64,000 bases of DNA from Roseimicrobium gellanilyticum (GCF_003315205.1 NZ_QNRR01000003.1:62001-126000), one strand, 5' to 3'. Shown: positions 39,001 through 48,720, numbered from the stretch's first letter. Notes: a model not told the origin generated them from the letters alone. Made by a program: numbers and translations.

Positions 39001-40250
39001 CTACTTTTGGAAATGGTTCGGAAGATGTGACCTTAGTGGCGGGGGTGAACTACAACAACCAGGGTGCCACCAGTGACTATCGGCCGGATTTTGTGGTCAA
39101 TCCCGTATCACCAACCTTCCGGGCGAATGTCCCCTCAAACTATCCCTATTCCGTGAATCCATCGGAGACACGTGACTGGGACAACGGAACTGGAATTGCG
39201 CCTGACGGATCCTATTGGAACAAGCCAGATGATGGCGCCACGATTTACGTCGGATCCATACCTCCCTACTTTTCCGCCAAGCCTTGGGACGGCGTGAATA
39301 TCAACAAGAGACCGGTCAACCAGACCACGGCACCGAATCAGATGATTCCATCACCAGTGATGTTTGGGTCGCTCTCATCGGCTCCTTCCACAGGCCTCCA
39401 GTGGACTACCTTCCTGTTCCGTCCAGACATCACCCCAGGCGGGCATCTGGGAACAAAAGGCCACAGCACGAAAGGTGTCATGTCTGGAGCTCCGCCCGAC
39501 CATGCGTGGCTTGACTGGTTCTGGATGCCCGTGGTGCAGCCCTACCCCATCAGCGAACCGTTTTCCACAGCGGGCAAGATCAACATGAACTACCGCATTG
39601 TGCCGTTCACGAACATCACAAGAGCCACGGGGCTGCATGCCGTGCTGAAGTCTGAGGAGATGCTCGCCATACCCTCGAGTGCAGGCACGACTTACAAGGA
39701 CTACACCAAACTTTCCTCGAATCAAAACTGGCGCCACTACATCGATGCAGAGAAGACGCTCCTGCAGTGGGAGGCCAAGTTCAACCTCGGAGAGTTCTTC
39801 ATGAATGCGGGAGAGGTGTGTGAGCAATTCCTCGTACCGAAGGACGAAGGCATCTCAGGGACATCTGCCAGCGCCATCGTGGCCCGGATGAAGACATATT
39901 GGGATGACCACCGCCTCACGGGAGACAACACACTGGAGCGTCCCTACGCCAATATCTATCCGCGTCTCACCACTCGCTCGAACACGTTCCGTGTGCATTT
40001 CCTGGTGCAGACCATCACCAAGGCCCGCTCCACCGATCCACAGACCTTCGATAAGGACAGAGACAGCATCACCGGAGAAAGCCAGGGAGACGCTCTCGTC
40101 GAGCGTGCGATCGACCCGAACGACCCTGCGCTGAAAACCGACGACTACGACTACATCGGCAGGGCCCGCAATGGCACGCTCAGTGTCGCGAAGTCTCTGG
40201 ATACCCTCTACACCTGGCGCATCCGCAACGTTCGCCGCTTCATGCGCTAG
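36042..40250 (+). CDS. Verru_Chthon cassette protein A, giant GspK-like protein
   Basis: The 1402-residue product has a leader and one N-terminal helix ('GTALLPTLLIAGMLTIIVVL') without a glutamate at +5, as in GspK, the pseudopilus tip protein. Residues about 264-276 read 'DDESAKVNINTASEG', which matches the GspK core motif 'DE.gKiNiNTA'. The rest has many Trp/Tyr/Asn/Gly-rich beta segments and no further transmembrane helix. It is about four times the length of ordinary GspK, so large inserts or appended domains are present. It matches the TIGR02600 type and closes the four-gene cassette, 51 bp before the giant PEP-CTERM gene. Confidence 0.88.
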   Translation: MTPSIVPAHTHALARLRAGKGTALLPTLLIAGMLTIIVVLFYGMATVQMRSSSGEVATHDVGTLQDMALNSAIGQLRAGSTEENSLWISQPGALRTYGLANGIASRIYKLYSAGEMVVSAASLTGASALNLENDLPTDWNSKPSVYADLNEPALDASGDLVFPILDPRAMDMANPTYPGSRTPEGFRYSTTLAASSKSVQGVRPAGVDPSSQRLPMPVRWVYVLRDGSMGVMEDSASPKFTPFVGHKQASAENPIVGRLAFWTDDESAKVNINTASEGLFWDTPRCVTGREVQFAEKPPVRNEVQRFGGHPATTCLSTIFYPGERLLPQPGEMLKKLENIYAVTPRVNADAGLMKGNNAPVTFDTDRLYASVDEFLLEDPSDESGEATSFSKRAVQQMFAGDEARLKRLRFFLTAESRAPETTASGMPRVSVWPVHYRPEAPNNKRTSFDNVSAFASTLGKHPFHFRRSGAASNMDDFSNYYNAEGTDEFGWGMIHNNYLAQYLIEGIKLPRQGYGKSIAEKYDGRFTSFASTPYNSGSAVVAMLEYIRQTNANDSTHSTKNVTPRVPVDAYSQASANWIGTDTLGQVAAVDMSYYSPPLNTDNKILKRNQDNDGHDRVWTTGIGREFTVSEFGLVFILAAEYPSDPTAAKVNPALVDLLKLQRGQRAIQVGVVAEGFAPAQGYTMIAPSTSFNVTGLEHLRITTDGFGTRNTGGAIVTPPLEQAPEVRWGTLLHNVSHLQYLCEIKPQESPLAGRNTTGNWWTGWGGSGGYWMYADSNANGGADTAAVPDLDVAADSLSSPAQYSRGYFLVPANATQMTISSVRAGSLVDRCLEIRVGNQRNGDYSSRRLLAEVPPNMIVPIPGKPLELANTFSKRYKNARTFSGNRFAKPEIIDGNDVVRTWVVRHGDYRLAYQRLREGAGAAGVDANKRLFVPHPAWDPTTLGGTGLVTAQLKPQIHAFTKAGGKPHKTGKPGSMWIPGVEYPPTFGNGSEDVTLVAGVNYNNQGATSDYRPDFVVNPVSPTFRANVPSNYPYSVNPSETRDWDNGTGIAPDGSYWNKPDDGATIYVGSIPPYFSAKPWDGVNINKRPVNQTTAPNQMIPSPVMFGSLSSAPSTGLQWTTFLFRPDITPGGHLGTKGHSTKGVMSGAPPDHAWLDWFWMPVVQPYPISEPFSTAGKINMNYRIVPFTNITRATGLHAVLKSEEMLAIPSSAGTTYKDYTKLSSNQNWRHYIDAEKTLLQWEAKFNLGEFFMNAGEVCEQFLVPKDEGISGTSASAIVARMKTYWDDHRLTGDNTLERPYANIYPRLTTRSNTFRVHFLVQTITKARSTDPQTFDKDRDSITGESQGDALVERAIDPNDPALKTDDYDYIGRARNGTLSVAKSLDTLYTWRIRNVRRFMR

Positions 40251-40301
40251 GAGCTGCTTAAGAACAAACTTTCGACATCCCTCAAACCGACTCTACTTCT
40301 C

Positions 40302-43300
40302 ATGCAACCTCCCTCCTATCTGTCCCTTAAAGCTGCATTCCAGGCATGCTTGTTGATGATGGTGGCGACTACCGCACCGGCCCAGCAGTGGGATGCAGGT
40401 GGAGCGGCGACAAACCTGAATTGGGGAAATGCCGCAAACTGGGACCCAGACGGCATCCCTGCTGCGGGTTCCACCGTTACCTTCGGTGCCACGGGCAGTA
40501 GCACCACGGCTGGCACGGTCACCAGCATTGTGGATGTCAACACCTCGGTAGGTTCATTGCAGTTCAATCATACCGCAGCCAATCAATTCCATACCGTTCA
40601 GATCAATAGTGGAGCTACCCTCACCATTGATGGCGCGGGCGGGATTGACCTCGGATCCACGGCCACCAACGCAGCCATGACCACCAACGTTGCCTTCACC
40701 GGTGGTGGCACCCTTGCCCTTACCGGTACGACTGCGGTAGTCGATATCGCCCTTCCCTTCACCACCATCAATTCTGGAAGCGCTCACACTGCCACCCTGA
40801 ATCTCTCCACTCTCGGCGCCTTCACCACCAACATAGCCGATCTACGCATCGGTTACGGTTCCCTGGTCACGGGAAACTTGCTGCTCTCCGACACGTCCAA
40901 TACGATCACAGCCAATAACATTCAACTGGGCCACAGCAATGGTGCCAATGCCTCCAGCGTCAGCACCATGACCCTGGGTGCAGGGGAAAACATCCTGCGC
41001 GTTACCAATCTGAATATCGGTCTGTCCAAGGCCTTTGGCACCTTGTCGTTTGCCTCGCAAACCCCGGGGAGTGCGGGCACCGTCACCATCGGTGGAAAGA
41101 CGGCAGGCAGCGCTGCGAATATCACTGCGGGCTCTACCAATGGCACCGGTGGCACCTCGGCCACACCCACAGGCACTCTGGACCTCCGCGGCCACGTGGC
41201 CACCGTCACAGCAAATGTGCTTACCTTGGGCAAGCGCGACGGCTCCGGCGCTGGTGGAGCGAGTGGTAATGTCTACTTCGACGCAGGCACCTTTACGGCC
41301 AACACCATCAGCATGGCAGCCAAGACGGGTAGTGGCACAGGCCAAGCCACGGCTCTGCTCTCGATTGGCGGCGGCACTTTCACGGTCAATGCAGGTGGCA
41401 GCTTCAGCCTCGCCTCGCAATCGGGTACCGGCACAGCTTCTGGCAAACTTGAGATCAAGGGCGGCACGTTTGTCTCGAACGTAGATATCATCGATGGCGG
41501 TGGAGCCGCCACATCCACCATTGAGCTCATTGGGACCGGCGTGCTGGATATGCGCGGAAACGCCATTGGCGACGCCACGAATGCCATCGACACACTCAAT
41601 TTCCAATCAGGTACCCTGATGAATGTGGGTGAAGTGAATGGCGGGCTCAGCCAGATGACAAAGAGCGGTGCAGGCACGCTGGTCCTTGATGGCATCAATA
41701 CCTACACAGGTGGCACGCGTGTGACTGGAGGCGTCCTTCAGATCGGCTCCGGCGGCACCACTGGCACGATTGGCACCGGGGGCATTCAGCTCCAGGGTGG
41801 AGCCATCGCGTTTCATCGGAGTGATGAATTCCAGGTGACTGAATCCATCACCGGCTCTGGAGGAGGCATCCGGCAGACGGGCACTGGTCGCACGTCCATC
41901 ATGTCGGCGAATAGTGGACTGGACGCCGCTGTCGTGGTCGTGAGTGATGGCATTCTGCGTGCCGGAAACAGCCTCGCACTCGGAACCTTCCCGGAGATCA
42001 CGGTGGAGTCCGGTGCGCAGTTCACTTTCGCCACCAATTCCGCGACACCACAAACGCTGAGCACGGCATTCAATCTCACGTTGCAAGATGAAAGCATCCT
42101 TGCCATTGGCGTGGGGGATACGATTGCCACTTTCTCCGCAGTTACTGCCGGCGATGTAATTCTGAAGGTGCTGGGGAATCCGAATATCAATGCGGGTGGC
42201 ACCTACAATCTGGTCACCTCCACCAATGGTGGGCTCAATGGAGCGAACTATCAGTTCCAGTTTTACGGCCTGACCAACGCATTGGTGGGCGGCTCCAACA
42301 CCACCGCGAACAATATCTCTGTAAATCTCGTGGCGCTCGACCCCGGTGATGTTCCCGACACCCTGTACTGGAAGGGCGGGTATGCAGGCTTCGAAAATAT
42401 CTGGGCCGTCTCCAATGGTTTGCCTCCTCCCAATGCGCAGAGCAACTGGACGGTGGACCGGGCCGGTGACTTCGTGGTGAGCATTGTGCCCGGCGAGACC
42501 ACGGACGTGATCTTCGCCACCAACAATGCGAACACAACTTATATGCAGAATACCGCGCTGGGCTATGATATGCGCATACGCAGCCTCTCGGTCGACGGCA
42601 ATGCCAGCGGCACTGCTGGCTCGAGCGCCGTTGCGGTGAATGACAATGACTACACCCTCACCATCGTGGGCGGGGACTCCACAGCTGGCACTGCCTCCAT
42701 TTTTGTGAGTCATCTGACTGGCGGGCTTGCCTTGAACACCAACGTGAAACTCGAGGCGGACAATCCCTTGATCACGGTCGGCATGATGGATGGAACCTCG
42801 CTCGGACAGGGTACACTTGGCATTTCCGGCAAGCTTTCCGGAAATGGATTCACGAAACGCGGCGCAGGCACCATGACTCTCTCGGGCACAGCGTCCAATG
42901 AACTGGCGGGCACCACCCGTGTGGAGCAAGGGAATCTGATACTAGGCAAGACGGGAGGAGCCGTCGCCCTTACAGGAGACGCTCTTTTCATCGGCGAAGC
43001 AACCCCCTCCTCCCCAGCCCGCGCCACTGTAACCCTCCAGGCAGATGAACAGATTGGGGATGAGATGGATGTCACCATCTACACGGGAAATACGCTGCAA
43101 CTCGCCGGCAACGATGAGACCATCAATGGCCTCAATGGCTCAGGATCGATCTCCAGCAATGTCGTGGGCACTGCCACCTTGACGATTGGTGCCGGTGGAT
43201 CTGATGGAGCCTTCTCAGGCATCATTTCCAATGGAAACACAACCTCGCCACCGACCATGCTCGTGGCCCTGACCAAGACAGGCGAGGGCACTCAGATTCT

Positions 43301-46300
43301 CAGTGGTGCAAACACGTATACAGGCTTGACCTCCATCTTGGGTGGCACTCTGCAGTATGGTGCCAATAACGTCATCGCCAGCGGCGGCGTCACCGTGAAC
43401 GGCTCTACAGCAGTGTGGGACATGCATGGGTTCAATGACTCAGTGGGCACAGTCACCGTGGCGGGAGGCGGTCGCATCATCGGTGAAGGCTCTACACTCA
43501 CCAGCACCGCAACCTTTCAGATGCAGGACGGCATTGTGGATGTGAACCTCGCGGGCAGCGTCGGACTGACAAAGTCCAGCACGGGCCTCGTGATCCTCAA
43601 TGGAAACAACACATACACCGGCACCACCACTGTCGGGGGCGCCAGCGGCATTCTGCGTGTCACCACCGATGGCGGCCTTGGCTCCGCTGCCGGCGGCACC
43701 TCCATCTCGGGAGACTCTGCCAACGGCGCCCGGCTCGAACTTTCCAATAACATCGTCATCCGTGATGCCCTCACCATCGGCGCTCGCCAGGGGGCCACAG
43801 CAAATGCCGTAGCCCTCAGCAACTTCGACGGAAACAATGTCTGGGCTGGAAACGTGACGTTCACCACCGGCGGCAGCAACTACAACATCGAGTCGAACAC
43901 TGGATTCCTGACCATCAGCGGCCAGGTGTCAGGTGGCGGCACCACCGGAGGAGGCCGCAATCTTCAACTCATGGGTGCGGGCGACGGTCTTATCTCCGGC
44001 GCTTACATTGACGGCACTGGAGGTGCCACGGTGAACCTCTTCAAACTGGGAACTGGTACATGGACGCTCAGTGGGGCGAGCACCTATTCCGGAACCACAA
44101 ACGTCAATGCTGGAAAACTCAGGGCGACGAACAAGGAGGCACTGGGCAACACCTCCCGCCTCACCGTTGCCGCCGGAGCCAGCTTTGAATATCAAAGTGG
44201 TGCAGCCGGAAACAATCTCAATGTTGCTGCCATCACCCTGAATGGCGGAAGCACAATCGGCGTGGAAGTCGGAAACACGATCGCTGTCACGGGTGCGGCG
44301 ACCACGAGTGGTTCCATCACACTGGATGTCTTCGGCATCTCGGGCTTCTCCTACGTCAATGGCCAGGAGTACAACGTCATCACCGCGGCCAGCGGTCTCG
44401 ATGGCGCCACCGCATATACCCTCGGCAAATTCTACAACCTCACCAATGCCACCGTCTCCGGTGTAGACTGGAATGCGACACGCGTGTGGCTGAATATGCA
44501 ATCCGCCGCCGAACTCACCACCGCATACTGGAAGGGCGGATTCGCTACTGCGGAGAATGTGTGGGCCGTGACCAACGGCACCACTCAAAGCAACTGGGCC
44601 AGCGACCAGGCGGGGACGAACACCCCCCTCGTACCGGGTGCAAACACCAATGTGATCTTCTCGTCGACTGGTGCCACGAATGAGAATCCCATGACGCTCG
44701 GTGCAAACATGAGCATCGGCACGCTCACCTTCAATACTGCGTCGGAAGTGCTCCTTCAGGACCTCTCGCACACGCTTACGCTTAACGGGGCCGCTGCTAT
44801 CACGGTAAACACGGGTGCGGGGCTCATCAATCTCAATACCTATCTCATGCTCGCGAATGGCGCGCCCGTCATCCAGGTGGCAGCGTCAGAAGAGCTGGTC
44901 ATCGCAGGCAAGCTCCGGGGGAATGCTTTCACGAAGGCCGGAGGAGGCACTGTCACCCTCGCAGGAAATATCGACAACGACTACAGCGGCACACTCCGTG
45001 TGCATGAAGGCACCGTGGACCTGGCCAAATCCGCCAACACTCTGGCCGTGACTGGAGATCTCGAGATCGGAAACTCCGGAGGCTCCAGTGCCACTGTCCG
45101 GCTGATGAATCACGATCAGATTGCCAACACGTCCGATGTGCTCATCAATAGCGGTGGCGTGCTCAATCTCAATGGCTCGAATGAAGCCATTGATGGCCTC
45201 ACGGGCACGGGCCTGGTCACAAACACGGCTGTCGGAACGACCTCCATCTTCACCATTGGCGCAAATGGACAGTCATCCGCGACCTTCTCAGGAATCATCC
45301 AGGATGGTGCTGCGGGCGCAGAAATCCGTCTGGTGAAGACCGGTGCCGGCACGCAAACACTCACCGGCGCCAATACCTACACCGGTGGCACGGCGATCAA
45401 TCAGGGCACCATCATCGTGGGACAGGACAATGCCCTTTCCACAAATGGAGATCTCACCATTGGCGTGGGCACTACGGTGGGACGCCTGGAACTCAATGAC
45501 CACAGCCAGCAGGTGAGCAGCCTCAGATTCACCAGCAACAGCGCCGACTACAGCGAGGTCATCATTGGAGAGGGAGAGTCGCTCACGATCAGTGGCACGC
45601 CCTCGGGCACGCAGGCATTTGCCATCGCAGGGAGTGGCTCAGGAGCCCAGACAAATGTGCGCATCACAGGCGAGGGCTCCTTCATTATCAACAATGCTGC
45701 CGCCAACAACAATGACTTCGTCATGACGCACACCTCCGGTGGCAATCCAGTCATGCGTCTTGATATGACGGGATTGGCCCGCTTCGAAGCCACGGTGAGG
45801 AATTTTGACATCATCAACCAGTCGTCCGGTTCACTGCCAAAGTTTGAAATCACCCTGGCGGATTCCACGCGCATTACGGCCAACCGCATGATCATTGGTG
45901 GGGCAGATGCCTCGCCTCACCCCTCTGGCAGCTTCTTCCACTTCGGCCAGGATACAGTGCTGAATTCCAACTCCATCACTTTCGCCACCAGGCGGAGCAT
46001 TGTCGATGTGGGATTCCGCGAAGGGCTGGTCGATTCTCCCACATTGAAGATTCGTGCTACAAACGGCACGGGGCGTGCCGACCTGATCCTTGGCAACAAC
46101 TCCCCTCAGTTGGGAGGCGCCATCGGTGGCTCGTCCAACCCCACCGCCATAGTTGATTTCAGAGGGGGCACCCTGGACTTCTTGCTGGATGAGGTTGTGC
46201 TCGGCGCTTCGGCCTCCGTGGCATCAAATGCACTTGGCCACGGTATCGGCGTCCTCTCCTTTGACGGAGGTACCGTGGACGCTACCATCGTCTACCTGGG

Positions 46301-48320
46301 CCTGGCTTTTGATATCGGCACCGCAGGCACTGACGTGAACCCGGGTGACGAGATCCACGGCACCCTGAATGTGGCTGGGGGAAACTTCACCGCAGGCAAC
46401 ATCTCCATCGCAGAGAACAGGGATGCCAGCAGTGGGGTGAACTCGTTTATCCGTGGTCAGCTCAATATCTCGGGAGGGGTGACTAACGTGACGAACAACA
46501 TCACGGTAGCCACGCACACTTCCTCCAGCACTGGCGAGTCCATCGGCGAGGTGAACCTCACCGGGGGCAGCGTGACTGTCGGGGGAAATATCACCGAAGG
46601 TGCCGGAGCCAACGGCGCTCTGAACAAGAGCACGGTGACGCTGGACGGTGCTGCTCTCGATATGACGAATGGCACGATCAATGTGGATACATTCAATGCC
46701 ATCAGTGGTCGCCTTTCCAATCTAGCACAACTCAATGCCAGCGGTGCGGCTGTAGACCTGACGAAGACCGGCGCTGGCAAGACGCTGGTACTTGCGGGTA
46801 CCAATGCCTATACTGGAGCCACCATCGTAAGCGAAGGCACGCTGACCGCCGCGAGCTCAACCGCATTGCAAGGCACATCCGGACTCACCGTGAAGAGCGG
46901 CGCCACCTTTAACTACAACAGCGGAACCCTGGGCAGCAATCTCACCCTGAAGAGTGGCGCGGCACTCACTCTGGAGAACAACTCACGCGTGGGTGTGGAA
47001 CTTGGGAACATCATTGTGACACAAGCTGCGGCTGTCACCACTGGAGCCAATGTCACCGTGGATGTCTATGGTATCACCGGGGCCACCTACAATACCCAGC
47101 GCTACGATGTGATCACCGCCACGGGTGGCCTCAATGGTGCAGGTGCCAGCTACCAGCTCGGCAATTTCTACAACCAGACAAACTACACCGTCAGCGGCAT
47201 TCAATTTGATGCGAATGCGGTCTGGCTCAATGTAACCGCCGCTACGGCGCTCACAGAAGCCTACTGGAAGGGTGGATTCGCAGGGGGCGCGAATGTGTGG
47301 GCCATCTCCAACGGAACCTCTGCCAGCAACTGGGCAACCAACCTTGCAGGTGCGGATACACCGCTTGTGCCAGGAGCCAATGCCAGGGTCATTTTCTCCG
47401 CGACGACGTCCACCAACAGTGAAGACATGACGCTCGGTGCAGACATGAGCGTGGGATCGCTTGAGTTCAACATGGGTACCGCAGTTCTGCTGAATGATGC
47501 AGAACACGAACTCACTCTGAACCATGAAAATGCCATTACAGTCAATGGAACCGGGCCCGTGACCCTGAACACGAATCTCACCCTTGCCGACGACAACGCG
47601 GAAGTGAATACGGCCTCAGGGGCATCCTTGACGTTGAGCGGCACGACCGCAGGACAGGGCATGACGAAGACTGGACAAGGACGTCTGGCGATGACCGGGA
47701 CCCAGACCTTCACAGGCGCTCTTACGCTTTCGGGAGGTACGACCTACTCAGCCAGCAACACCACCGCCCAATCGATCACGGTGGCATCCGGTGCCAGACT
47801 GGATGCAGCAGGCAGATTGACAAGCACGGGTGCATCCGGTGTGAATGTACAAGGGATCCTCTCCGTGGGCGATTCTTCTGCGGCGCTCCCCACGGCAACC
47901 ACCCTGAGCATCACCACTACCGGTGGCGTACTGGCATTCGCGAACAACAGCACACTGGAAATGGATCTGATCGATGGAGCAGGGACTGGCGGAGGCGCTT
48001 CAGACCTGCTGGTTGTGACCGGAACCGTGAACATCGGCAGCAATGTCATGCTGGATGTGGATGTGAACGACATGGTGGCTTGGGCACTGGGAGACACGTG
48101 GAAGCTCTTCGACTGGACAGGTCTTACGAGCCTTACAGGGAGCTTTGCCACCTTGGAACTGGACACCATCTTGGATGGCACTGATTATCGCTGGGACTAC
48201 AGCAAACTGTACACGGATGGCACCATCTCCATCGCCGCTGTGCCAGAGCCTTCACGGGCAGTTCTCCTGGTAGGTGCCCTTGTCTTGCTCGCCACCAGAC
48301 GACGGAGATCGGTGATCTGA
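40302..48320 (+). CDS. Giant PATR (autotransporter-associated beta-strand) PEP-CTERM surface protein
   Basis: The 2672-residue protein has a signal peptide (LKAAFQACLLMMVATTAPAQ) and then a long beta-solenoid made of PATR repeats such as 'TKSGAGTLVLDGINTYTGGT', 'TKTGEGTQILSGANTYTGLT' and 'VKTGAGTQTLTGANTYTGGT'. It ends with a PEP-CTERM sorting tag, 'AVPEPSRAVLLVGALVLLAT' followed by RRRRSV: motif, helix, basic tail. PEP-CTERM proteins are processed by an exosortase (none is in this window) and exposed or secreted. There is no autotransporter barrel at the C-terminus. A motif 'YWKGGFA...NVWA' occurs three times (residues 689, 1409 and 2321). The preceding four genes are likely co-transcribed. 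Probable adhesin or matrix protein. Confidence 0.92.
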   Translation: MQPPSYLSLKAAFQACLLMMVATTAPAQQWDAGGAATNLNWGNAANWDPDGIPAAGSTVTFGATGSSTTAGTVTSIVDVNTSVGSLQFNHTAANQFHTVQINSGATLTIDGAGGIDLGSTATNAAMTTNVAFTGGGTLALTGTTAVVDIALPFTTINSGSAHTATLNLSTLGAFTTNIADLRIGYGSLVTGNLLLSDTSNTITANNIQLGHSNGANASSVSTMTLGAGENILRVTNLNIGLSKAFGTLSFASQTPGSAGTVTIGGKTAGSAANITAGSTNGTGGTSATPTGTLDLRGHVATVTANVLTLGKRDGSGAGGASGNVYFDAGTFTANTISMAAKTGSGTGQATALLSIGGGTFTVNAGGSFSLASQSGTGTASGKLEIKGGTFVSNVDIIDGGGAATSTIELIGTGVLDMRGNAIGDATNAIDTLNFQSGTLMNVGEVNGGLSQMTKSGAGTLVLDGINTYTGGTRVTGGVLQIGSGGTTGTIGTGGIQLQGGAIAFHRSDEFQVTESITGSGGGIRQTGTGRTSIMSANSGLDAAVVVVSDGILRAGNSLALGTFPEITVESGAQFTFATNSATPQTLSTAFNLTLQDESILAIGVGDTIATFSAVTAGDVILKVLGNPNINAGGTYNLVTSTNGGLNGANYQFQFYGLTNALVGGSNTTANNISVNLVALDPGDVPDTLYWKGGYAGFENIWAVSNGLPPPNAQSNWTVDRAGDFVVSIVPGETTDVIFATNNANTTYMQNTALGYDMRIRSLSVDGNASGTAGSSAVAVNDNDYTLTIVGGDSTAGTASIFVSHLTGGLALNTNVKLEADNPLITVGMMDGTSLGQGTLGISGKLSGNGFTKRGAGTMTLSGTASNELAGTTRVEQGNLILGKTGGAVALTGDALFIGEATPSSPARATVTLQADEQIGDEMDVTIYTGNTLQLAGNDETINGLNGSGSISSNVVGTATLTIGAGGSDGAFSGIISNGNTTSPPTMLVALTKTGEGTQILSGANTYTGLTSILGGTLQYGANNVIASGGVTVNGSTAVWDMHGFNDSVGTVTVAGGGRIIGEGSTLTSTATFQMQDGIVDVNLAGSVGLTKSSTGLVILNGNNTYTGTTTVGGASGILRVTTDGGLGSAAGGTSISGDSANGARLELSNNIVIRDALTIGARQGATANAVALSNFDGNNVWAGNVTFTTGGSNYNIESNTGFLTISGQVSGGGTTGGGRNLQLMGAGDGLISGAYIDGTGGATVNLFKLGTGTWTLSGASTYSGTTNVNAGKLRATNKEALGNTSRLTVAAGASFEYQSGAAGNNLNVAAITLNGGSTIGVEVGNTIAVTGAATTSGSITLDVFGISGFSYVNGQEYNVITAASGLDGATAYTLGKFYNLTNATVSGVDWNATRVWLNMQSAAELTTAYWKGGFATAENVWAVTNGTTQSNWASDQAGTNTPLVPGANTNVIFSSTGATNENPMTLGANMSIGTLTFNTASEVLLQDLSHTLTLNGAAAITVNTGAGLINLNTYLMLANGAPVIQVAASEELVIAGKLRGNAFTKAGGGTVTLAGNIDNDYSGTLRVHEGTVDLAKSANTLAVTGDLEIGNSGGSSATVRLMNHDQIANTSDVLINSGGVLNLNGSNEAIDGLTGTGLVTNTAVGTTSIFTIGANGQSSATFSGIIQDGAAGAEIRLVKTGAGTQTLTGANTYTGGTAINQGTIIVGQDNALSTNGDLTIGVGTTVGRLELNDHSQQVSSLRFTSNSADYSEVIIGEGESLTISGTPSGTQAFAIAGSGSGAQTNVRITGEGSFIINNAAANNNDFVMTHTSGGNPVMRLDMTGLARFEATVRNFDIINQSSGSLPKFEITLADSTRITANRMIIGGADASPHPSGSFFHFGQDTVLNSNSITFATRRSIVDVGFREGLVDSPTLKIRATNGTGRADLILGNNSPQLGGAIGGSSNPTAIVDFRGGTLDFLLDEVVLGASASVASNALGHGIGVLSFDGGTVDATIVYLGLAFDIGTAGTDVNPGDEIHGTLNVAGGNFTAGNISIAENRDASSGVNSFIRGQLNISGGVTNVTNNITVATHTSSSTGESIGEVNLTGGSVTVGGNITEGAGANGALNKSTVTLDGAALDMTNGTINVDTFNAISGRLSNLAQLNASGAAVDLTKTGAGKTLVLAGTNAYTGATIVSEGTLTAASSTALQGTSGLTVKSGATFNYNSGTLGSNLTLKSGAALTLENNSRVGVELGNIIVTQAAAVTTGANVTVDVYGITGATYNTQRYDVITATGGLNGAGASYQLGNFYNQTNYTVSGIQFDANAVWLNVTAATALTEAYWKGGFAGGANVWAISNGTSASNWATNLAGADTPLVPGANARVIFSATTSTNSEDMTLGADMSVGSLEFNMGTAVLLNDAEHELTLNHENAITVNGTGPVTLNTNLTLADDNAEVNTASGASLTLSGTTAGQGMTKTGQGRLAMTGTQTFTGALTLSGGTTYSASNTTAQSITVASGARLDAAGRLTSTGASGVNVQGILSVGDSSAALPTATTLSITTTGGVLAFANNSTLEMDLIDGAGTGGGASDLLVVTGTVNIGSNVMLDVDVNDMVAWALGDTWKLFDWTGLTSLTGSFATLELDTILDGTDYRWDYSKLYTDGTISIAAVPEPSRAVLLVGALVLLATRRRRSVI

Positions 48321-48338
48321 TAGGACGAGAGTTATTGG

Positions 48339-48363
48339 GCTACTTGCGAGCGGTGCAAGTAGC
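48339..48363 (+). terminator. Hairpin terminator after the giant surface-protein gene
   Basis: GCTACTTGC and GCAAGTAGC form a perfect 9-bp stem with a seven-base loop, 18 bp after the stop codon. A short TTGATA follows, so termination may be weak or factor-assisted. It would end the cassette-surface protein unit. Confidence 0.55.
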
Positions 48364-48531
48364 TTGATAGCACGGCCGATGATTTTCTGGCTCCTTTAAA
48401 TCCGGACAGGCTGAACCTTCATGTGGAGCCTGCAGATCAAGGGAGGTCAGTAGAAATTGCTCCAGAAGGCACAAGATTGGACACCTCCGACAAAGGCAGC
48501 TTTGCAACGGCTCGCTTCTGGGTATCAAGCT

Positions 48532-48720
48532 CTAAGGCTGACGTAGCGAGCCATTTGCAGAATCCGTGATATGCCCAGACAGCACCTTCCTGACATCGAG
48601 AGGGACATCCGCATTGGCCATCCTGGTGATGTGAGACGTGAGACGCCGGATTGCTGAGCTTTTTTCGATCCTCTTCGAGTCTGGTAACCAACGGCGCCCA
48701 CACTTCTTCACTCGCCGCTG
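48532..48720 (-). pseudogene. Possible tyrosine-recombinase C-terminal remnant
   Basis: The minus strand reads 'AIRRLTSHITRMANADVPLD' and 'VRKVLSGHITDSANGSLRQP' before TAG. This resembles the end of a tyrosine recombinase, where 'H.LRHT....l..agv.l..vr..lGH' precedes the catalytic Tyr. The first His-x-x-Arg region is blurred and no Tyr follows, so it is at best a degenerate remnant. It sits 62 bp beyond the tmRNA 3' end, a classic integration site. Family evidence is weak. Confidence 0.3.

Noticed and set aside
40842-42929. Long minus-strand frames inside the giant surface-protein gene
   Set aside because: The plus frame is continuous for 2672 codons with signal peptide, PATR repeats and PEP-CTERM tag. 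The antisense frames have no domain features.
40302-48320. A classical autotransporter (type V secretion)
   Set aside because: There is no C-terminal beta-barrel domain. The protein ends in a PEP-CTERM sorting signal.
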